Assembly: GCF_030697305.1 (NCBI RefSeq)
Contig: NZ_JAUYQL010000081.1
Coordinates: 1-43,177, forward strand
From: Phenylobacterium sp.
GTDB lineage: Bacteria > Pseudomonadota > Alphaproteobacteria > Caulobacterales > Caulobacteraceae
Direction: 5' to 3'
Length of the DNA: 43,177 nt
This document shows, one piece after another, positions 1-9,768 of the stretch (positions are counted from its first letter, which is position 1; every line of letters begins with the position of its first letter). The translations under genes were made by a program, and so were the position numbers. The notes under the pieces are model-generated. The model ran no database searches, was not told the origin of the DNA, and saw only the letters and a list, made by a program, of their open reading frames with translations.

Positions 1-295
<295 letters not shown>

Positions 296-362
296 TATCC
301 ACGAATCGCCGGGTTTTTGGGGGTGACGGGGGTCCTCTCAATGCCGCTTGGAGTCGCCTCAG

Positions 363-1511
363 GTGTCCTTACGGGACAATCCGTTCGGTGAGCTGAAGGT
401 CCCGCTGACCTGGACGGCGGCGGTGGCGTTGATCGTCGCCGCCATCGTGGCCATGGTTCTGCTGGCCAATGACCGTCGTGGCACCTTCCAGGCCGAGGCC
501 TACGGGGTCACGCGGCGGGTGGGCGACGCGGTGGCGGCGCCGGTCGGCGGGGTGATGTCCGCACCGATCCGCTGGACCGGCGATGGCGTCGATACGGTGC
601 GGGGCTACTTCTTCGCCGTCTCGGAGAACCGGCGGCTGAAAGCCGAGCTCGCCGAAGCGCGCCAGTGGCGCGACGCAGCCCTGCTGCTGCGCGACACCAA
701 CGAACGCTACAAGACCCTGCTGGGCCTGCGCACCGACCCGCCGATCCCGATGGTGGCGGCGCGCACGGTGCTGGATTCGCGGGGGCCCTTCGCCAACACC
801 CGGATCGCCAACGTCGGCAAGGAGAAGGCGATCAAGGCCGGCTATCCGGTGGTCAGCGAGAACGGGCTGGTGGGCCGGGTGATCGGCGTGACCACGGGCG
901 CCAGCCGCGTGCTGCTGCTGACCGACATCGCTTCGCGCGTGCCGGTGATGGTCGACCGCACCAACGCCCGCGCCATCTTGACCGGGGACGGCGGGCCGAA
1001 CCCGACAATGGAATATCTGCGCGGCCAGGAGCCGGTGCGCCAGGGCGACCGTGTGGTGACGTCCGGCGATGGCGGCGTGCTTCCCCGCGGTCTGCCGGTC
1101 GGTACGGCTGTGAAGACCCTCGACGGGCGCTGGCGGGTGGTGCTGGCCTCCGACGCGGCCCCGGTGGACTTCGTCCGCATCCTGTTGTTCCAGGACTTCG
1201 CGCAGCTGGCCGACAGCGCCGAGCTGAACAAGATGCCCGTGCCCCCGCCGCCGGTGGGCGGCGTGCAGGTGGGCGAGGTGCGCCAGGCTTCGCCCGCCGC
1301 GCCAGGGACTTCGGCCAGCGCGCCGTCGCTGAAGATCACCCCGCCGCGCCCGGCCGGCGCAGCAGCGACCGCCTCCACCCCGCCGAGCGCGCCTGCCGCG
1401 ACGGCCCCGCGTGCGGCGACGCCGCCTGCGACGCCCCCCCCGCAGCTTGCCACGCCGCCTGCGCCTGCCGCTGCAACGACGTCGCCACCCGCTCCGGCGC
1501 CAGCGCAATGA
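363..1511 (+). CDS. mreC: Rod shape-determining protein MreC
   Basis: About 382 residues. One membrane segment lies near residues 15-33, a coiled coil near 70-110 (ENRRLKAELAEARQWRD), then the beta-barrel periplasmic domain. From about residue 290 the tail is rich in Pro, Ala and Thr; this extension is longer than in enteric MreC and typical of Caulobacterales-like proteins. MreC scaffolds PBP2 and RodA to MreB. I chose GTG 363 because GGAG at 350-353 lies 9 bases upstream; a TTG at 348 would add five residues but overlaps that site. The stop codon overlaps mreD in ATGA, implying translational coupling. Confidence 0.93.
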   Translation: MSLRDNPFGELKVPLTWTAAVALIVAAIVAMVLLANDRRGTFQAEAYGVTRRVGDAVAAPVGGVMSAPIRWTGDGVDTVRGYFFAVSENRRLKAELAEARQWRDAALLLRDTNERYKTLLGLRTDPPIPMVAARTVLDSRGPFANTRIANVGKEKAIKAGYPVVSENGLVGRVIGVTTGASRVLLLTDIASRVPVMVDRTNARAILTGDGGPNPTMEYLRGQEPVRQGDRVVTSGDGGVLPRGLPVGTAVKTLDGRWRVVLASDAAPVDFVRILLFQDFAQLADSAELNKMPVPPPPVGGVQVGEVRQASPAAPGTSASAPSLKITPPRPAGAAATASTPPSAPAATAPRAATPPATPPPQLATPPAPAAATTSPPAPAPAQ

Positions 1512-2020
1512 GCGGCCAGGCTCGCGTGCTCGCCCCGTGGGAGTGGATCGGCGCGCCGATGCTGCAGTGCGTGGCCTTGACCATCCTGTTCGCGGTGTCG
1601 CTGAAGGTGTTCGGACTGCGGCCGCCGGAGCCGGTGTTCGCCATGTGGCCAGTGTTCGCCTGGGCGATGATCCGCCCCTCGATCCTGGCGCCGTTCGCCG
1701 TGCTGTTGCTGGGCCTGTTCCTCGACGCCTTCTGGGGCGGGCCGACGGGTTTGTGGGCTGTGTCCCTTCTGGTCGCCTATGGCGCGGTGCTGGCGGCGCG
1801 GAACATGATGGTCGGCCAGAGCCAGCCGATGATGCTGTTCTGGTATGCGACGGTTACGGCGCTGGCGTTCGGCGCGGGCTATCTGATCAGCGCGGTGAAG
1901 ACCCAGACCTATCCGAGCCTGGTGGCGGTGGGTTGGCAATTCCTCGCCACAATCGTGCTCTACCCGTTAGCCAACCGGTTGATCGACAGATTCGAGGACG
2001 CCGATGTCCGGTTCCGCTGA
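1508..2020 (+). CDS. mreD: Rod shape-determining membrane protein MreD
   Basis: 170 residues, almost wholly hydrophobic with about five membrane segments, as in MreD. The conserved signature region LLLGLFLDAFWGGPTGLWA is near residue 70. The start ATG at 1508 overlaps the mreC stop. MreD is a small inner-membrane partner of MreC in the elongasome. It lies between mreC and mrdA, the normal order for this operon. Confidence 0.92.
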   Translation: MSGQARVLAPWEWIGAPMLQCVALTILFAVSLKVFGLRPPEPVFAMWPVFAWAMIRPSILAPFAVLLLGLFLDAFWGGPTGLWAVSLLVAYGAVLAARNMMVGQSQPMMLFWYATVTALAFGAGYLISAVKTQTYPSLVAVGWQFLATIVLYPLANRLIDRFEDADVRFR

Positions 2021-2032
2021 GGGGCGCCGGCC

Positions 2033-4015
2033 ATGAGCCAGCCATCGATCTTCTTCGCCGAGGTCAACGAGAAGCAGGGCGCGTTCCACCGGCGTGCGTT
2101 CCTGATGGGCGGGTTCGCCGGTGTGAGCCTGTTGGCGTTGGGCGGGCGGCTGGCCTACCTGCAGATCTCGCAGGCCGAGCGTTATGAGAAGCTGTCGGCG
2201 TCCAACCAGTTCAACTTCCGGCTCACTCCGCCGCCGCGCGGTCTGATCGTCGATCGCAACGGCGTGGTGCTGGCGTCCAACCGGCCGAACTTCCGCCTGC
2301 TGGTGGCGCGCGACGAGCAGTTGGACGCTCAGGCGACGTTGAAGGTGCTGGCCAATTTCGTACCGCTGGACGCGGCGCGTCAGGATCGGCTGGTCAAGGA
2401 AATCGCCCGCACGCCGCGCCGCGTGCCGGTCTCGGTGATCGAGGACATGAGCTGGGACCAGTTCTCGGCGATAAACGTGCGCGCGCCGGAGTTGCGTGGC
2501 GTCACCGCCGACATGGGCGAGGTGCGGGTCTATCCCCACGGCGGCGCCTTCGCCCACGTGATCGGCTATGTGGCCAAGGTGAACCGCGAGGACCTGACGG
2601 CCACGGGGCCGAACTCCGACCCCATCCTGCTGCACCCGGGCTTTCGGATCGGCCGCCAGGGGGTGGAGAGCGCCTTCGACCAGGAGCTCCGCGGCAAGCC
2701 CGGCGCGCGGAAGGTGGAGGTCGACGCCAACGGTCGCGAGGTGCGTCAGGATCCGGAAGGCGACATTCCAGCCACCGCCGGCAAGCAGATCCAGCTGACG
2801 CTGGACGTAGACGTGCAGAACCGCGCGCTGGAGGTGTTCGGCGAAGAGGCCGGCGCCGCCGTGGTGATCGACTGCCGCACCGGCGACCTGCTGTGCATGG
2901 TCTCGACGCCGAGCTTCGATGCGAACCGCTTCGTGCGCGGGTTGACGGGCGTGGAATATCGGGCGCTGGCCAACTACGAGCGACGGCCGCTGCTGGACAA
3001 GGCGATGTCGGGGACCTACCCGCCGGGGTCGACCTTCAAGATGATGACCGCGCTGGCGGCGCTGGAAGCCGGGATTGATCCCGAGGAGCGCGTGGTGTGC
3101 GGCGGGAGCTGGCGGTTCGGCGGTCGATCCTGGGCGTGCTGGAAGCGTGGCGGGCACGGCGCGCAGAACCTGCACAACGCGATCAAGAACTCCTGCGACG
3201 TCTACTTCTACCAGATGTCGCTGCGCACCGGCCCGGACCGCATCGCCCAGGTGGCGCAGGCGTTCGGATTCGGCCAGGCCTTCGACATCGGCATTCCGGG
3301 CCAGAAGAAGGGAATCGTGCCGTCGACGGCCTGGAAGAAGAAATACTTCCGCAACCCTGAACTCCAACGCTGGTGGCCCGGGGAGACGCCGAGCTATGCG
3401 ATCGGGCAGGGCGCGCTGGCGGTCAATCCGCTGCAGCTTGCGGTGATGACCGCCAGGTTGGCGAACGGACGCAAAGCGCTGAATCCACGCTTGATCCGCT
3501 CCATCGGCGGGGTGGAGACGCCGAGCGGGGCGGAGGCGCCCGACTTGCCGTTCAGCCAGGAGCACCTGGACATGGTGCGCGGCGGGATGGCGGCGGTGGC
3601 CAACGACGTCACCGGCACCGCCTATCGCGCCAGCCAACTCGGCCTGGGCGAGATCAAGATGGCCGGCAAGACCGGCACGGCCCAGGCGCGCAGCTATGGC
3701 TCGGGCGGCCGCGGCAACGCCGGTATCGCCTGGCGGCTGCGCGACCATGCGTGGTTCGTGGCCTTCGCGCCGTTCGATGCGCCACGCTATGCGATGTCGG
3801 TGCTGGTGCAGCACGGCACGGCCGGCGGCGGCGGGGCGGCGGTGGCGGCGCCCAAGGCGCGCGAGATCATGCGGGTGGTGCTGCTGAAGGATCCGGAGCT
3901 GCGGGCCCGGATCGAGCAGCCGCTGCCGATGCCCGCCATGCCGCATGAATGGGACGGCGAGGGCGAGGCGCCCGGCGAACCCACGATCGTGCCGCCATCG
4001 GAGCGACCCGCATGA
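2033..4015 (+). CDS. mrdA: Penicillin-binding protein 2 (elongation-specific transpeptidase)
   Basis: 660 residues. A short cytoplasmic segment and one membrane helix (about residues 24-42) are followed by the dimerisation/pedestal domain and the transpeptidase domain. Active-site motifs are visible: the SxxK serine in PPGSTFKM near residue 330, the second motif NSCD near 387, and KTGT near 546. It crosslinks lateral-wall peptidoglycan in partnership with RodA. Length and motif order fit MrdA rather than the division enzyme FtsI, as does its place between mreD and rodA. The stop overlaps rodA in ATGA. The tail after the last motif is Pro/Glu-rich. Confidence 0.96.
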   Translation: MSQPSIFFAEVNEKQGAFHRRAFLMGGFAGVSLLALGGRLAYLQISQAERYEKLSASNQFNFRLTPPPRGLIVDRNGVVLASNRPNFRLLVARDEQLDAQATLKVLANFVPLDAARQDRLVKEIARTPRRVPVSVIEDMSWDQFSAINVRAPELRGVTADMGEVRVYPHGGAFAHVIGYVAKVNREDLTATGPNSDPILLHPGFRIGRQGVESAFDQELRGKPGARKVEVDANGREVRQDPEGDIPATAGKQIQLTLDVDVQNRALEVFGEEAGAAVVIDCRTGDLLCMVSTPSFDANRFVRGLTGVEYRALANYERRPLLDKAMSGTYPPGSTFKMMTALAALEAGIDPEERVVCGGSWRFGGRSWACWKRGGHGAQNLHNAIKNSCDVYFYQMSLRTGPDRIAQVAQAFGFGQAFDIGIPGQKKGIVPSTAWKKKYFRNPELQRWWPGETPSYAIGQGALAVNPLQLAVMTARLANGRKALNPRLIRSIGGVETPSGAEAPDLPFSQEHLDMVRGGMAAVANDVTGTAYRASQLGLGEIKMAGKTGTAQARSYGSGGRGNAGIAWRLRDHAWFVAFAPFDAPRYAMSVLVQHGTAGGGGAAVAAPKAREIMRVVLLKDPELRARIEQPLPMPAMPHEWDGEGEAPGEPTIVPPSERPA

Positions 4016-5166
4016 CCGTCAGCGCCCTGACCCGGCCCGGGGAACGCGACCGCCTGGTCGTCAAGCTGAGCGAGATCGACTGGTTTTTCTGCCTGGTGCT
4101 ATGCCTGATCGCCGGCGCCGGGGCGTTGATGCTGTTCTCGATCGCCGGATCGTCTTGGGAGCCCTGGGCCGCCAAGCACATGATCCGCTTCGGCCTGTGC
4201 TTCGCGCTGATGGTGGTGCTGGCGCTCGTCGACCTGCGGGTATGGTTCGCGCTGGCCTATCCGATCTATGGACTGGGCCTGGTGCTGCTGGTGGCGGTGG
4301 AGGCCGTCGGCGACGTGTCGATGGGCGCGCAGCGGTGGCTGAATCTGGGCTTCGTTCGCCTTCAGCCGTCCGAGATCATGAAGATCGGCATCGTGTTGGC
4401 GCTGGCGCGCTTCTATCACGGCCTGTCGGGCAAGAAGGCGCACCTGTCCTGGTGGCTGCTGATCCCGGCGACGCTGATCGCGGTGCCCGTGGCGCTGGTG
4501 ATGCATCAGCCGGACCTCGGCACCGCCATGCTGATCGCGCTCACCGGCGTCGCTGTGGTGATCATGGCCGGATTGTCGTGGCGGGTGATCCTGGCCGGCG
4601 TGGTCGCCGCCGCAATGGCCATCCCGCCGCTGGTGATGTTCGTGCTGCACGACTATCAGCGAAAGCGGGTGCTGACCTTCCTGGACCCCGAGAGCGATCC
4701 GTCCGGATCGGGCTACCACATCCTGCAGTCGAAGATCGCGCTGGGCTCCGGCGGCCTGCTGGGCAAGGGATACGGACTGGGCTCGCAAAGCCAGCTCAAC
4801 TTCCTGCCTGAGAAGCAGACCGACTTCATCTTCGCGACCCTGGCGGAGGAGTTCGGCTTCGTCGGCTGCGTGACCGTGCTGGCGCTCTATGCCGCGGTGA
4901 TCTTCATGGCGCTCCGAACCTCGTACGTCGGCCACAGCCACTTCGGGCGGCTAGGGGCGGCGGGGGTGACAGCGACGTTCACGCTCTATGTGCTGATCAA
5001 CGGAGCGATGGTGATGGGCATGGCCCCGGTTGTGGGCGTGCCGATGCCGTTGTTGTCGTATGGCGGCACCGTGCTGCTGACGGTGATGATCGGCTTCGGA
5101 CTGGTGCAGGCGGTGCGCGTCCACCGCTACTCCGAAGTCACCAGCGGCAAGGGCGCGCTGCTCTAG
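4012..5166 (+). CDS. rodA: Rod shape-determining protein RodA (SEDS glycosyltransferase)
   Basis: 384 residues with about ten membrane segments. SEDS-family hallmarks are present: GAQRWLNLGF followed by LQPSEIMKIG in the first half, the loop YHILQSKIALGSGGLLGKGYG in the middle, and PMPLLSYGG near the C terminus. RodA polymerises glycan strands from lipid II and works with PBP2. The ATG at 4012 overlaps the mrdA stop. The 3' end overlaps the convergent pip gene: CTAG at 5163-5166 supplies the TAG stop on both strands, so there is no room for a terminator between them. Confidence 0.95.
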   Translation: MTVSALTRPGERDRLVVKLSEIDWFFCLVLCLIAGAGALMLFSIAGSSWEPWAAKHMIRFGLCFALMVVLALVDLRVWFALAYPIYGLGLVLLVAVEAVGDVSMGAQRWLNLGFVRLQPSEIMKIGIVLALARFYHGLSGKKAHLSWWLLIPATLIAVPVALVMHQPDLGTAMLIALTGVAVVIMAGLSWRVILAGVVAAAMAIPPLVMFVLHDYQRKRVLTFLDPESDPSGSGYHILQSKIALGSGGLLGKGYGLGSQSQLNFLPEKQTDFIFATLAEEFGFVGCVTVLALYAAVIFMALRTSYVGHSHFGRLGAAGVTATFTLYVLINGAMVMGMAPVVGVPMPLLSYGGTVLLTVMIGFGLVQAVRVHRYSEVTSGKGALL

Positions 5167-6182
5167 GCAACGGAGTAGGCTTGGTCGGTGGCGCGGACCA
5201 GAGCGTCTATCACGCCCGGTTCGGTGGAGGCGTGGCCAGCGTCCCAGACCACCTCGAAGCGCGCCTCCGGCCAGGCGTTGCAGAGCCGCCAGGCGGCGTC
5301 CATCGGTGTCACTACGTCGAAACGGCCCTGGACGATCCAGCCCGGGATGCCGCGGATGGCGGCGATGTTCTTCAGCAGCCAGCCGTCCTCGGCGAAGAAG
5401 CCCCGGTTGGCGAAGAAGTGGCATTCGATGCGGGCGAAGGCGATGGCGAAGTCGACCTCGTTGAACTTGGACGGACGCGCCTCCGGTCCGCGGATCGAGA
5501 TGGTGTCGCCTTCCCACTGGCTCCAGGCGGAAGCCGCCTGCGCCTGCACGCGCCGGTCGGGATCGGTGAGGCGGCGATGGTAGGCGCCGATCATGTCGCC
5601 GCGCTCGTCTTCCGGGATGGGCGCACAGAAACTTTCCCAGGCGTCCGGGAAAAGCATCGAGGCCCCCTCCTGGTAGAACCATCGCAGCTCGCGTTCGGTG
5701 AGCAGGAAGACGCCGCGAAGGATCAGCGACTCGACACGTTCGGGGTGCTTGATGGCGTAGGCGAGCGCCAGCGTGGAGCCCCATGAGCCGCCGAACACCG
5801 CCCATTTCTCGACGCCCAGGTGGATACGCAGGCGCTCGATGTCTTCGATCAGCGACCAGGTGGTGTTGTCGTCAAGGCTGGCGTTGGGTCGCGAGCGTCC
5901 GCAGCCGCGCTGGTCGAACAGCACCATTCGCCAGCGATCGGGATCGAAGAACCGGCGCATGGTCGGGTTGATCGCCCCGCCCGGGCCGCCATGGAGGATG
6001 ATGCACGGCTTGCCGTCGCGCTTGCCGCACTGCTCGTAGAAGATCTCATGCGGGCCGCCGGTGGGCATCCAGCCGTAGTCGAACGGGGCGTTGTCGCGGA
6101 ACAGGCCGCGTCGGGAGGCTTGCGAAGCGACCACCGGCGGAAAGAGCCTCCGTTCAATCGCGCTCAGCTTACTTCGGGACAT
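5163..6182 (-). CDS. pip: Proline iminopeptidase (alpha/beta hydrolase, family S33)
   Basis: 339 residues. The family motifs HGGPGG (about 64-69), DQRGCGRS (about 90-97) and the nucleophile elbow GGSWGS with Ser133 are clear. QGRFDVV supplies the acid and DAGHAS the catalytic His. The enzyme removes N-terminal proline from peptides in the cytoplasm. The frame is open for 38 more codons upstream, but those residues do not resemble the family, so I start at the ATG at 6182; no strong ribosome binding site supports it. It is convergent with rodA and shares its stop tetranucleotide. Confidence 0.9.
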   Translation of the reverse strand: MSRSKLSAIERRLFPPVVASQASRRGLFRDNAPFDYGWMPTGGPHEIFYEQCGKRDGKPCIILHGGPGGAINPTMRRFFDPDRWRMVLFDQRGCGRSRPNASLDDNTTWSLIEDIERLRIHLGVEKWAVFGGSWGSTLALAYAIKHPERVESLILRGVFLLTERELRWFYQEGASMLFPDAWESFCAPIPEDERGDMIGAYHRRLTDPDRRVQAQAASAWSQWEGDTISIRGPEARPSKFNEVDFAIAFARIECHFFANRGFFAEDGWLLKNIAAIRGIPGWIVQGRFDVVTPMDAAWRLCNAWPEARFEVVWDAGHASTEPGVIDALVRATDQAYSVA

Positions 6183-6428
6183 GCGGGGCGATCCAGTCGC
6201 GGGTAGCTCGTTGAACGCGCGAGCCGGCCGCAAGGGCGCGGACGATCGGACGGCTTCTTCGCACAGCGAATACGGCGAGAACACAAGCATGATCACGAGC
6301 AGCGGGGCGACCGCAACCGGCGCCTGGCGGCGGCGTCCCCCACGACGTTACGGCCGATGGCGCTGGTGATCTTCCTGGCGTTGGCGGGCTCGGTATCGCC
6401 CTGCGCACCTTGGCGTTGCTGAAGCGGC
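6183..6428. other. 246-bp gap between pip and the DUF423 gene, with a possible broken membrane ORF
   Basis: No intact gene is seen. On the plus strand one frame reads RRLAAASPTTLRPMALVIF then LALAG to about base 6395, a charged stretch followed by a hydrophobic helix. It has no start codon, and coding character seems to continue in the next frame (LGIALRTLALLKRLRREG) after an apparent one-base shift near 6394. It may be a decayed single-helix membrane protein or chance. The promoter of the leftward pip gene should also lie here, but no motif stands out. Confidence 0.3.
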
Positions 6429-6809
6429 TCAGGCGCGAGGGCGATCGATCGCGGCGGCGGACCAGGCGAGCACGGCCCAGCCGCCGAGAAACAGCAGCCC
6501 GCCCAACGGCGTGATCGCCCCCAGCCAGCGCGGAGCGCCGAACGCCATGGCGACGAGCGAGCCGGAGAAGATCATGACGCCGGGGAGGAACAGCGCCGGG
6601 GCGTGGCGGGCCCTGGCGGCGCCCAGTTGCATGAACACGGCGCAGGCCACGGTAGCCAGAGCGTGCATGAAAGCGTAGCGCGATCCGATCTCCAGCAGGC
6701 CTTTGGCGTAAGGGTCGGGGACGCCGTGCGCGGCGAAAGCGCCGAAAGCCACCGACAGGAACCCGACCGCGGCCGCGAGGCTCATCCATACCCGCCGGTT
6801 CCAGGCCAT
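6429..6809 (-). CDS. DUF423 family small membrane protein
   Basis: 126 residues with four predicted membrane helices. The N-terminal FGAFAAHG and the later FSGSLVAMA and LGGLLFLGGW segments match the DUF423 (YgdD-like) family, whose function is unknown. The ATG at 6809 lies 17 bases after the cysNC stop on the same strand, so it is probably the last gene of the cysD-cysNC transcript. Nothing in the sequence links it to sulfur metabolism beyond that position. Confidence 0.8.
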   Translation of the reverse strand: MAWNRRVWMSLAAAVGFLSVAFGAFAAHGVPDPYAKGLLEIGSRYAFMHALATVACAVFMQLGAARARHAPALFLPGVMIFSGSLVAMAFGAPRWLGAITPLGGLLFLGGWAVLAWSAAAIDRPRA

Positions 6810-6826
6810 CGCGTCAGGGCCTCAGG

Positions 6827-8731
6827 TCAGATGCCGGGATCGAAGCCGCCGTCGAGGCGGAAGGCGATGAACTCGGCGGCCTCCTCAGGCGTCATGGTCG
6901 TGGTGTCGATGCGGATTTCGGCGTTCTCCGGCGGCTCGTAGGGAGAGTCGATGCCGGTGAAGTTCTTGAGCTCGCCGGCGCGCGCCTTCTTGTAGAGGCC
7001 TTTGACGTCGCGCTCCTCGGCGACCGCGAGGGGGGTGTCGACGAACACCTCCATGAACTCGCTTTCACCCACGAGTTCGCGGGCCATCCGTCGCTCTGCG
7101 CGGAACGGCGAGATGAAGGACACCAGCACGATCAGGCCGGCGTCGACCATTAGGCGAGCGATCTCGGCCACGCGGCGGATGTTCTCGACGCGATCGGCGT
7201 CGGTGAAGCCAAGGTCCTTGTTGAGGCCGTGGCGCACGTTGTCGCCGTCGAGCAGGTAGGTGTGGCGGCCGTTGGCATGCAGGCGCTTCTCGACCAGGTC
7301 GGCGATCGTCGACTTGCCGGCGCCGGAGAGGCCGGTGAACCACACGACGCGGGCCTGCTGGCTTTTCTGGGAAGCGCGTGCAGCCTTGTCCACCGACAGC
7401 GCCTGCCAGTGGATGTTCTGGCTGCGACGTAGCGCGAAGTGCAGCATGCCCGCGCCGACCGTGCGGTTGCTGATCCGATCGACCAGGATGAAGCCGCCGA
7501 GGTCGTGGTTCTCGGAATAGGGATCGAAGGCGATCGGCGCGTCGAGCGAGAGGTTGCAGACGCCGATTTCATTGAGCTCCAGCCGCTTGGCGGCGAGGTG
7601 CTCCATCGTGTTCACGTTGACCTTCCACTTCGGCTCGCTGACGCTGGCGCCGACGGCGCGCGCGCCGAGCTTCATCAGATAGGGCCGACCTGGCAGCATC
7701 GCGTCGTCGTCCATCCACACCAGCGTCGCTTCGAACTGGTCGGCGACGGCAGGGGCGGCTTCGGCATGGGCCAGGACGTCGCCACGGCTGACGTCGATCT
7801 CGTCGGCCAGCGTGATGGTGATCGACTGGCCGGCCACCGCGCGGGGCAGGTCGCCGTCCTGGGTGACGATGCGGGCGACCGTGCTTTCGCGTCCCGAGGG
7901 CAGCACCTTCAGGCGGTCGCCGGGCGCGACGGAGCCGGAGGCGACGAAGCCCGAGAAGCCGCGGAAGTCGAGGTTCGGCCGGTTCACCCACTGCACCGGC
8001 ATGCGGAACGGGTCGGCGCGCAGGTAGTCATCGACCTCGATGGTCTCCAGGTGGCTCATCAACGTCGGTCCCTGGTGCCAGGGACTGTTGGCGCTGGGCT
8101 CGGTGATGTTGTCGCCGCGCAGGGCGGACATCGGGATGGCGGTGAAGTCCTTGATGCCGATCTGCTCGGCGAAGCCGCGGTACTCGGCGAGGATCTCGTC
8201 GAAGCGCTCCTTGGACCAGTCCACCAGGTCCATCTTGTTGATCGCCAGCACCACGTGGCGGATGCCGAGCAGGCTGACGAGGTAGCTGTGGCGCCGCGTC
8301 TGGGTGAGCACGCCGCGGCGTGCGTCGATCAGGATCACGGCGGCGTCGGCGGTCGAAGCGCCGGTGACCATGTTGCGCGTGTACTGCTCGTGGCCCGGCG
8401 TGTCGGCGACGATGAACTTGCGCTTGTCTGTGGAGAAGAAGCGATAAGCGACGTCGATGGTGATGCCTTGCTCGCGCTCGGCGGCGAGGCCGTCGACCAG
8501 CAGGGCGAAGTCGATCTCGCCGCCCTGCGTGCCGACGCGTTTGGAGTCGGCTTCGAGCGCGGCGAGCTGATCCTCGAAGATCATCTTGGAATCGTAGAGC
8601 AGGCGGCCGATTAGCGTCGACTTGCCGTCGTCGACTGAGCCGCAGGTCAGAAACCGCAGCAGGCTCTTGACCTCGTGGGCCTTCAGGTAGGCGTCGATGT
8701 CCTGGGCGATCAGGTCGCTCTGGTGGGCCAT
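6827..8731 (-). CDS. cysNC: Bifunctional sulfate adenylyltransferase large subunit / APS kinase (CysN-CysC fusion)
   Basis: 634 residues. The N-terminal part is an EF-Tu-like GTPase: P-loop GSVDDGKS (31-38), DTPGHEQY, and NKMD, followed by beta-barrel domains. The C-terminal ~190 residues are adenylylsulfate kinase with their own P-loop GLSGAGKS (near 467) and the [10 protein letters not shown] substrate motif. With CysD it makes adenosine 5'-phosphosulfate from sulfate and ATP, driven by GTP, and the kinase part phosphorylates it to PAPS. Such fusions are common in alphaproteobacteria. The start overlaps the cysD stop (ATGA). Confidence 0.96.
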   Translation of the reverse strand: MAHQSDLIAQDIDAYLKAHEVKSLLRFLTCGSVDDGKSTLIGRLLYDSKMIFEDQLAALEADSKRVGTQGGEIDFALLVDGLAAEREQGITIDVAYRFFSTDKRKFIVADTPGHEQYTRNMVTGASTADAAVILIDARRGVLTQTRRHSYLVSLLGIRHVVLAINKMDLVDWSKERFDEILAEYRGFAEQIGIKDFTAIPMSALRGDNITEPSANSPWHQGPTLMSHLETIEVDDYLRADPFRMPVQWVNRPNLDFRGFSGFVASGSVAPGDRLKVLPSGRESTVARIVTQDGDLPRAVAGQSITITLADEIDVSRGDVLAHAEAAPAVADQFEATLVWMDDDAMLPGRPYLMKLGARAVGASVSEPKWKVNVNTMEHLAAKRLELNEIGVCNLSLDAPIAFDPYSENHDLGGFILVDRISNRTVGAGMLHFALRRSQNIHWQALSVDKAARASQKSQQARVVWFTGLSGAGKSTIADLVEKRLHANGRHTYLLDGDNVRHGLNKDLGFTDADRVENIRRVAEIARLMVDAGLIVLVSFISPFRAERRMARELVGESEFMEVFVDTPLAVAEERDVKGLYKKARAGELKNFTGIDSPYEPPENAEIRIDTTTMTPEEAAEFIAFRLDGGFDPGI

Positions 8732-9705
8732 CAGAAGTAGCCTTCCTGCTTCTTCTTCTCCATCGAGGCGGACTGGTCGTGGTCGATCTTTCGACCCTGG
8801 CGCTCAGATGTGGTGGTGAGCAGCATCTCCTGGATGATCTCGGGCAGCGTCGCAGCGGTGCTCTCGACAGCGCCGGTGAGCGGATAGCAGCCCAGCGTGC
8901 GGAACCGCACGCTCTTCATCATCGGAACCTCGCCGGGCTCCAGGCGCATGCGGTCGTCATCGACCATGATCAGCGCACCGTCCCGCTCGACCACCGGGCG
9001 CACGGCGGAGAAGTACAGCGGCACGATGGGGATCTTCTCAAGGTAGATATATTGCCAGATGTCGAGCTCGGTCCAGTTGGAGATTGGGAACACGCGGACC
9101 GACTCGCCGGGATTCTTGCGCGCGTTATAGAGCTTCCACAGTTCGGGCCGTTGGTTCTTGGGGTCCCAGCGGTGCTGGGCGGAGCGGAACGAGAAGATGC
9201 GCTCCTTGGCGCGGGACTTCTCCTCGTCGCGGCGTGCGCCCCCGAACGCCGCGTCGAAGCCGTACTTGTCGAGCGCCTGCTTCAGGCCCTCGGTCTTCCA
9301 GATGTCGGTATGCAGGGCCGAGCCGTGGTCGAACGGATTGATGCCGCGAGCCTCGGCCTCGGGATTTTTGTGGACCAGCAGCTCGAAACCGAGCTCGCGG
9401 GCCATGCGCTCGCGCATCTCGTACATGGCCTGGAACTTCCAGGTTGTGTCGACATGCAGCAGCGGGAACGGCGGCTTGGACGGATAGAAGGCCTTTGCCG
9501 CCAGATGCAGCATCACGGCCGAGTCCTTGCCGACCGAATACAGCATGACCGGGTTTTCGCACTCGGCGACCACCTCGCGCATGATGTGGATGCTCTCGGC
9601 CTCCAGGCGCTGGAGATGGGTCAGCGCGGCCTGATCGGCGAGCGGCGTTACAGGAATGGCGGCCGGTGGCGCGGCGCGGGCGTCGATCAAGAGCGATCCT
9701 TGCAC
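8731..9705 (-). CDS. cysD: Sulfate adenylyltransferase small subunit CysD
   Basis: 324 residues of the PP-loop ATP pyrophosphatase family. The motif [13 protein letters not shown] lies near residue 57 and the family tail ends in EKKKQEGYF. It adenylates sulfate together with CysN. The first ~26 residues before [17 protein letters not shown] are an extra N-terminal extension. The only usable in-frame start is GTG 9705, which has no good ribosome binding site. A hairpin-plus-T-tract structure ends about 20 bases before this start (see the separate entry), so expression is probably controlled in the leader. Confidence 0.94.
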   Translation of the reverse strand: MQGSLLIDARAAPPAAIPVTPLADQAALTHLQRLEAESIHIMREVVAECENPVMLYSVGKDSAVMLHLAAKAFYPSKPPFPLLHVDTTWKFQAMYEMRERMARELGFELLVHKNPEAEARGINPFDHGSALHTDIWKTEGLKQALDKYGFDAAFGGARRDEEKSRAKERIFSFRSAQHRWDPKNQRPELWKLYNARKNPGESVRVFPISNWTELDIWQYIYLEKIPIVPLYFSAVRPVVERDGALIMVDDDRMRLEPGEVPMMKSVRFRTLGCYPLTGAVESTAATLPEIIQEMLLTTTSERQGRKIDHDQSASMEKKKQEGYF

Positions 9706-9725
9706 GGATGGGGGCGGAGACGCCG

Positions 9726-9768
9726 AAAAATGAAAAAAATCCGCCGCAGCAAAGCATGCTGCGCACGG
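9726..9768 (-). terminator. Intrinsic terminator-like hairpin in the cysD leader (possible attenuator)
   Basis: Read on the minus strand, a 7-bp stem CGCAGCA/TGCTGCG with a 5-base loop (9745-9763) is extended after a small internal loop by CCG/CGG (9741-9743 with 9766-9768). One base later comes T7, then CA and T5 (9726-9739). This is the layout of a Rho-independent terminator. No leftward gene lies upstream for it to end, and only 20 bases separate it from the cysD start, too few for a complete promoter. The simplest reading is premature termination of the cysD-cysNC leader RNA. I could not define an antiterminator fold. Confidence 0.6.

Noticed and set aside
369-1508. Long minus-strand frames across mreC and mrdA
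   Set aside because: Arg/His-rich shadows of GC-rich coding DNA, with no family resemblance.
7439-8614. 391-codon plus-strand frame opposite cysNC
   Set aside because: Shadow of a gene with complete GTPase and kinase motifs on the other strand.
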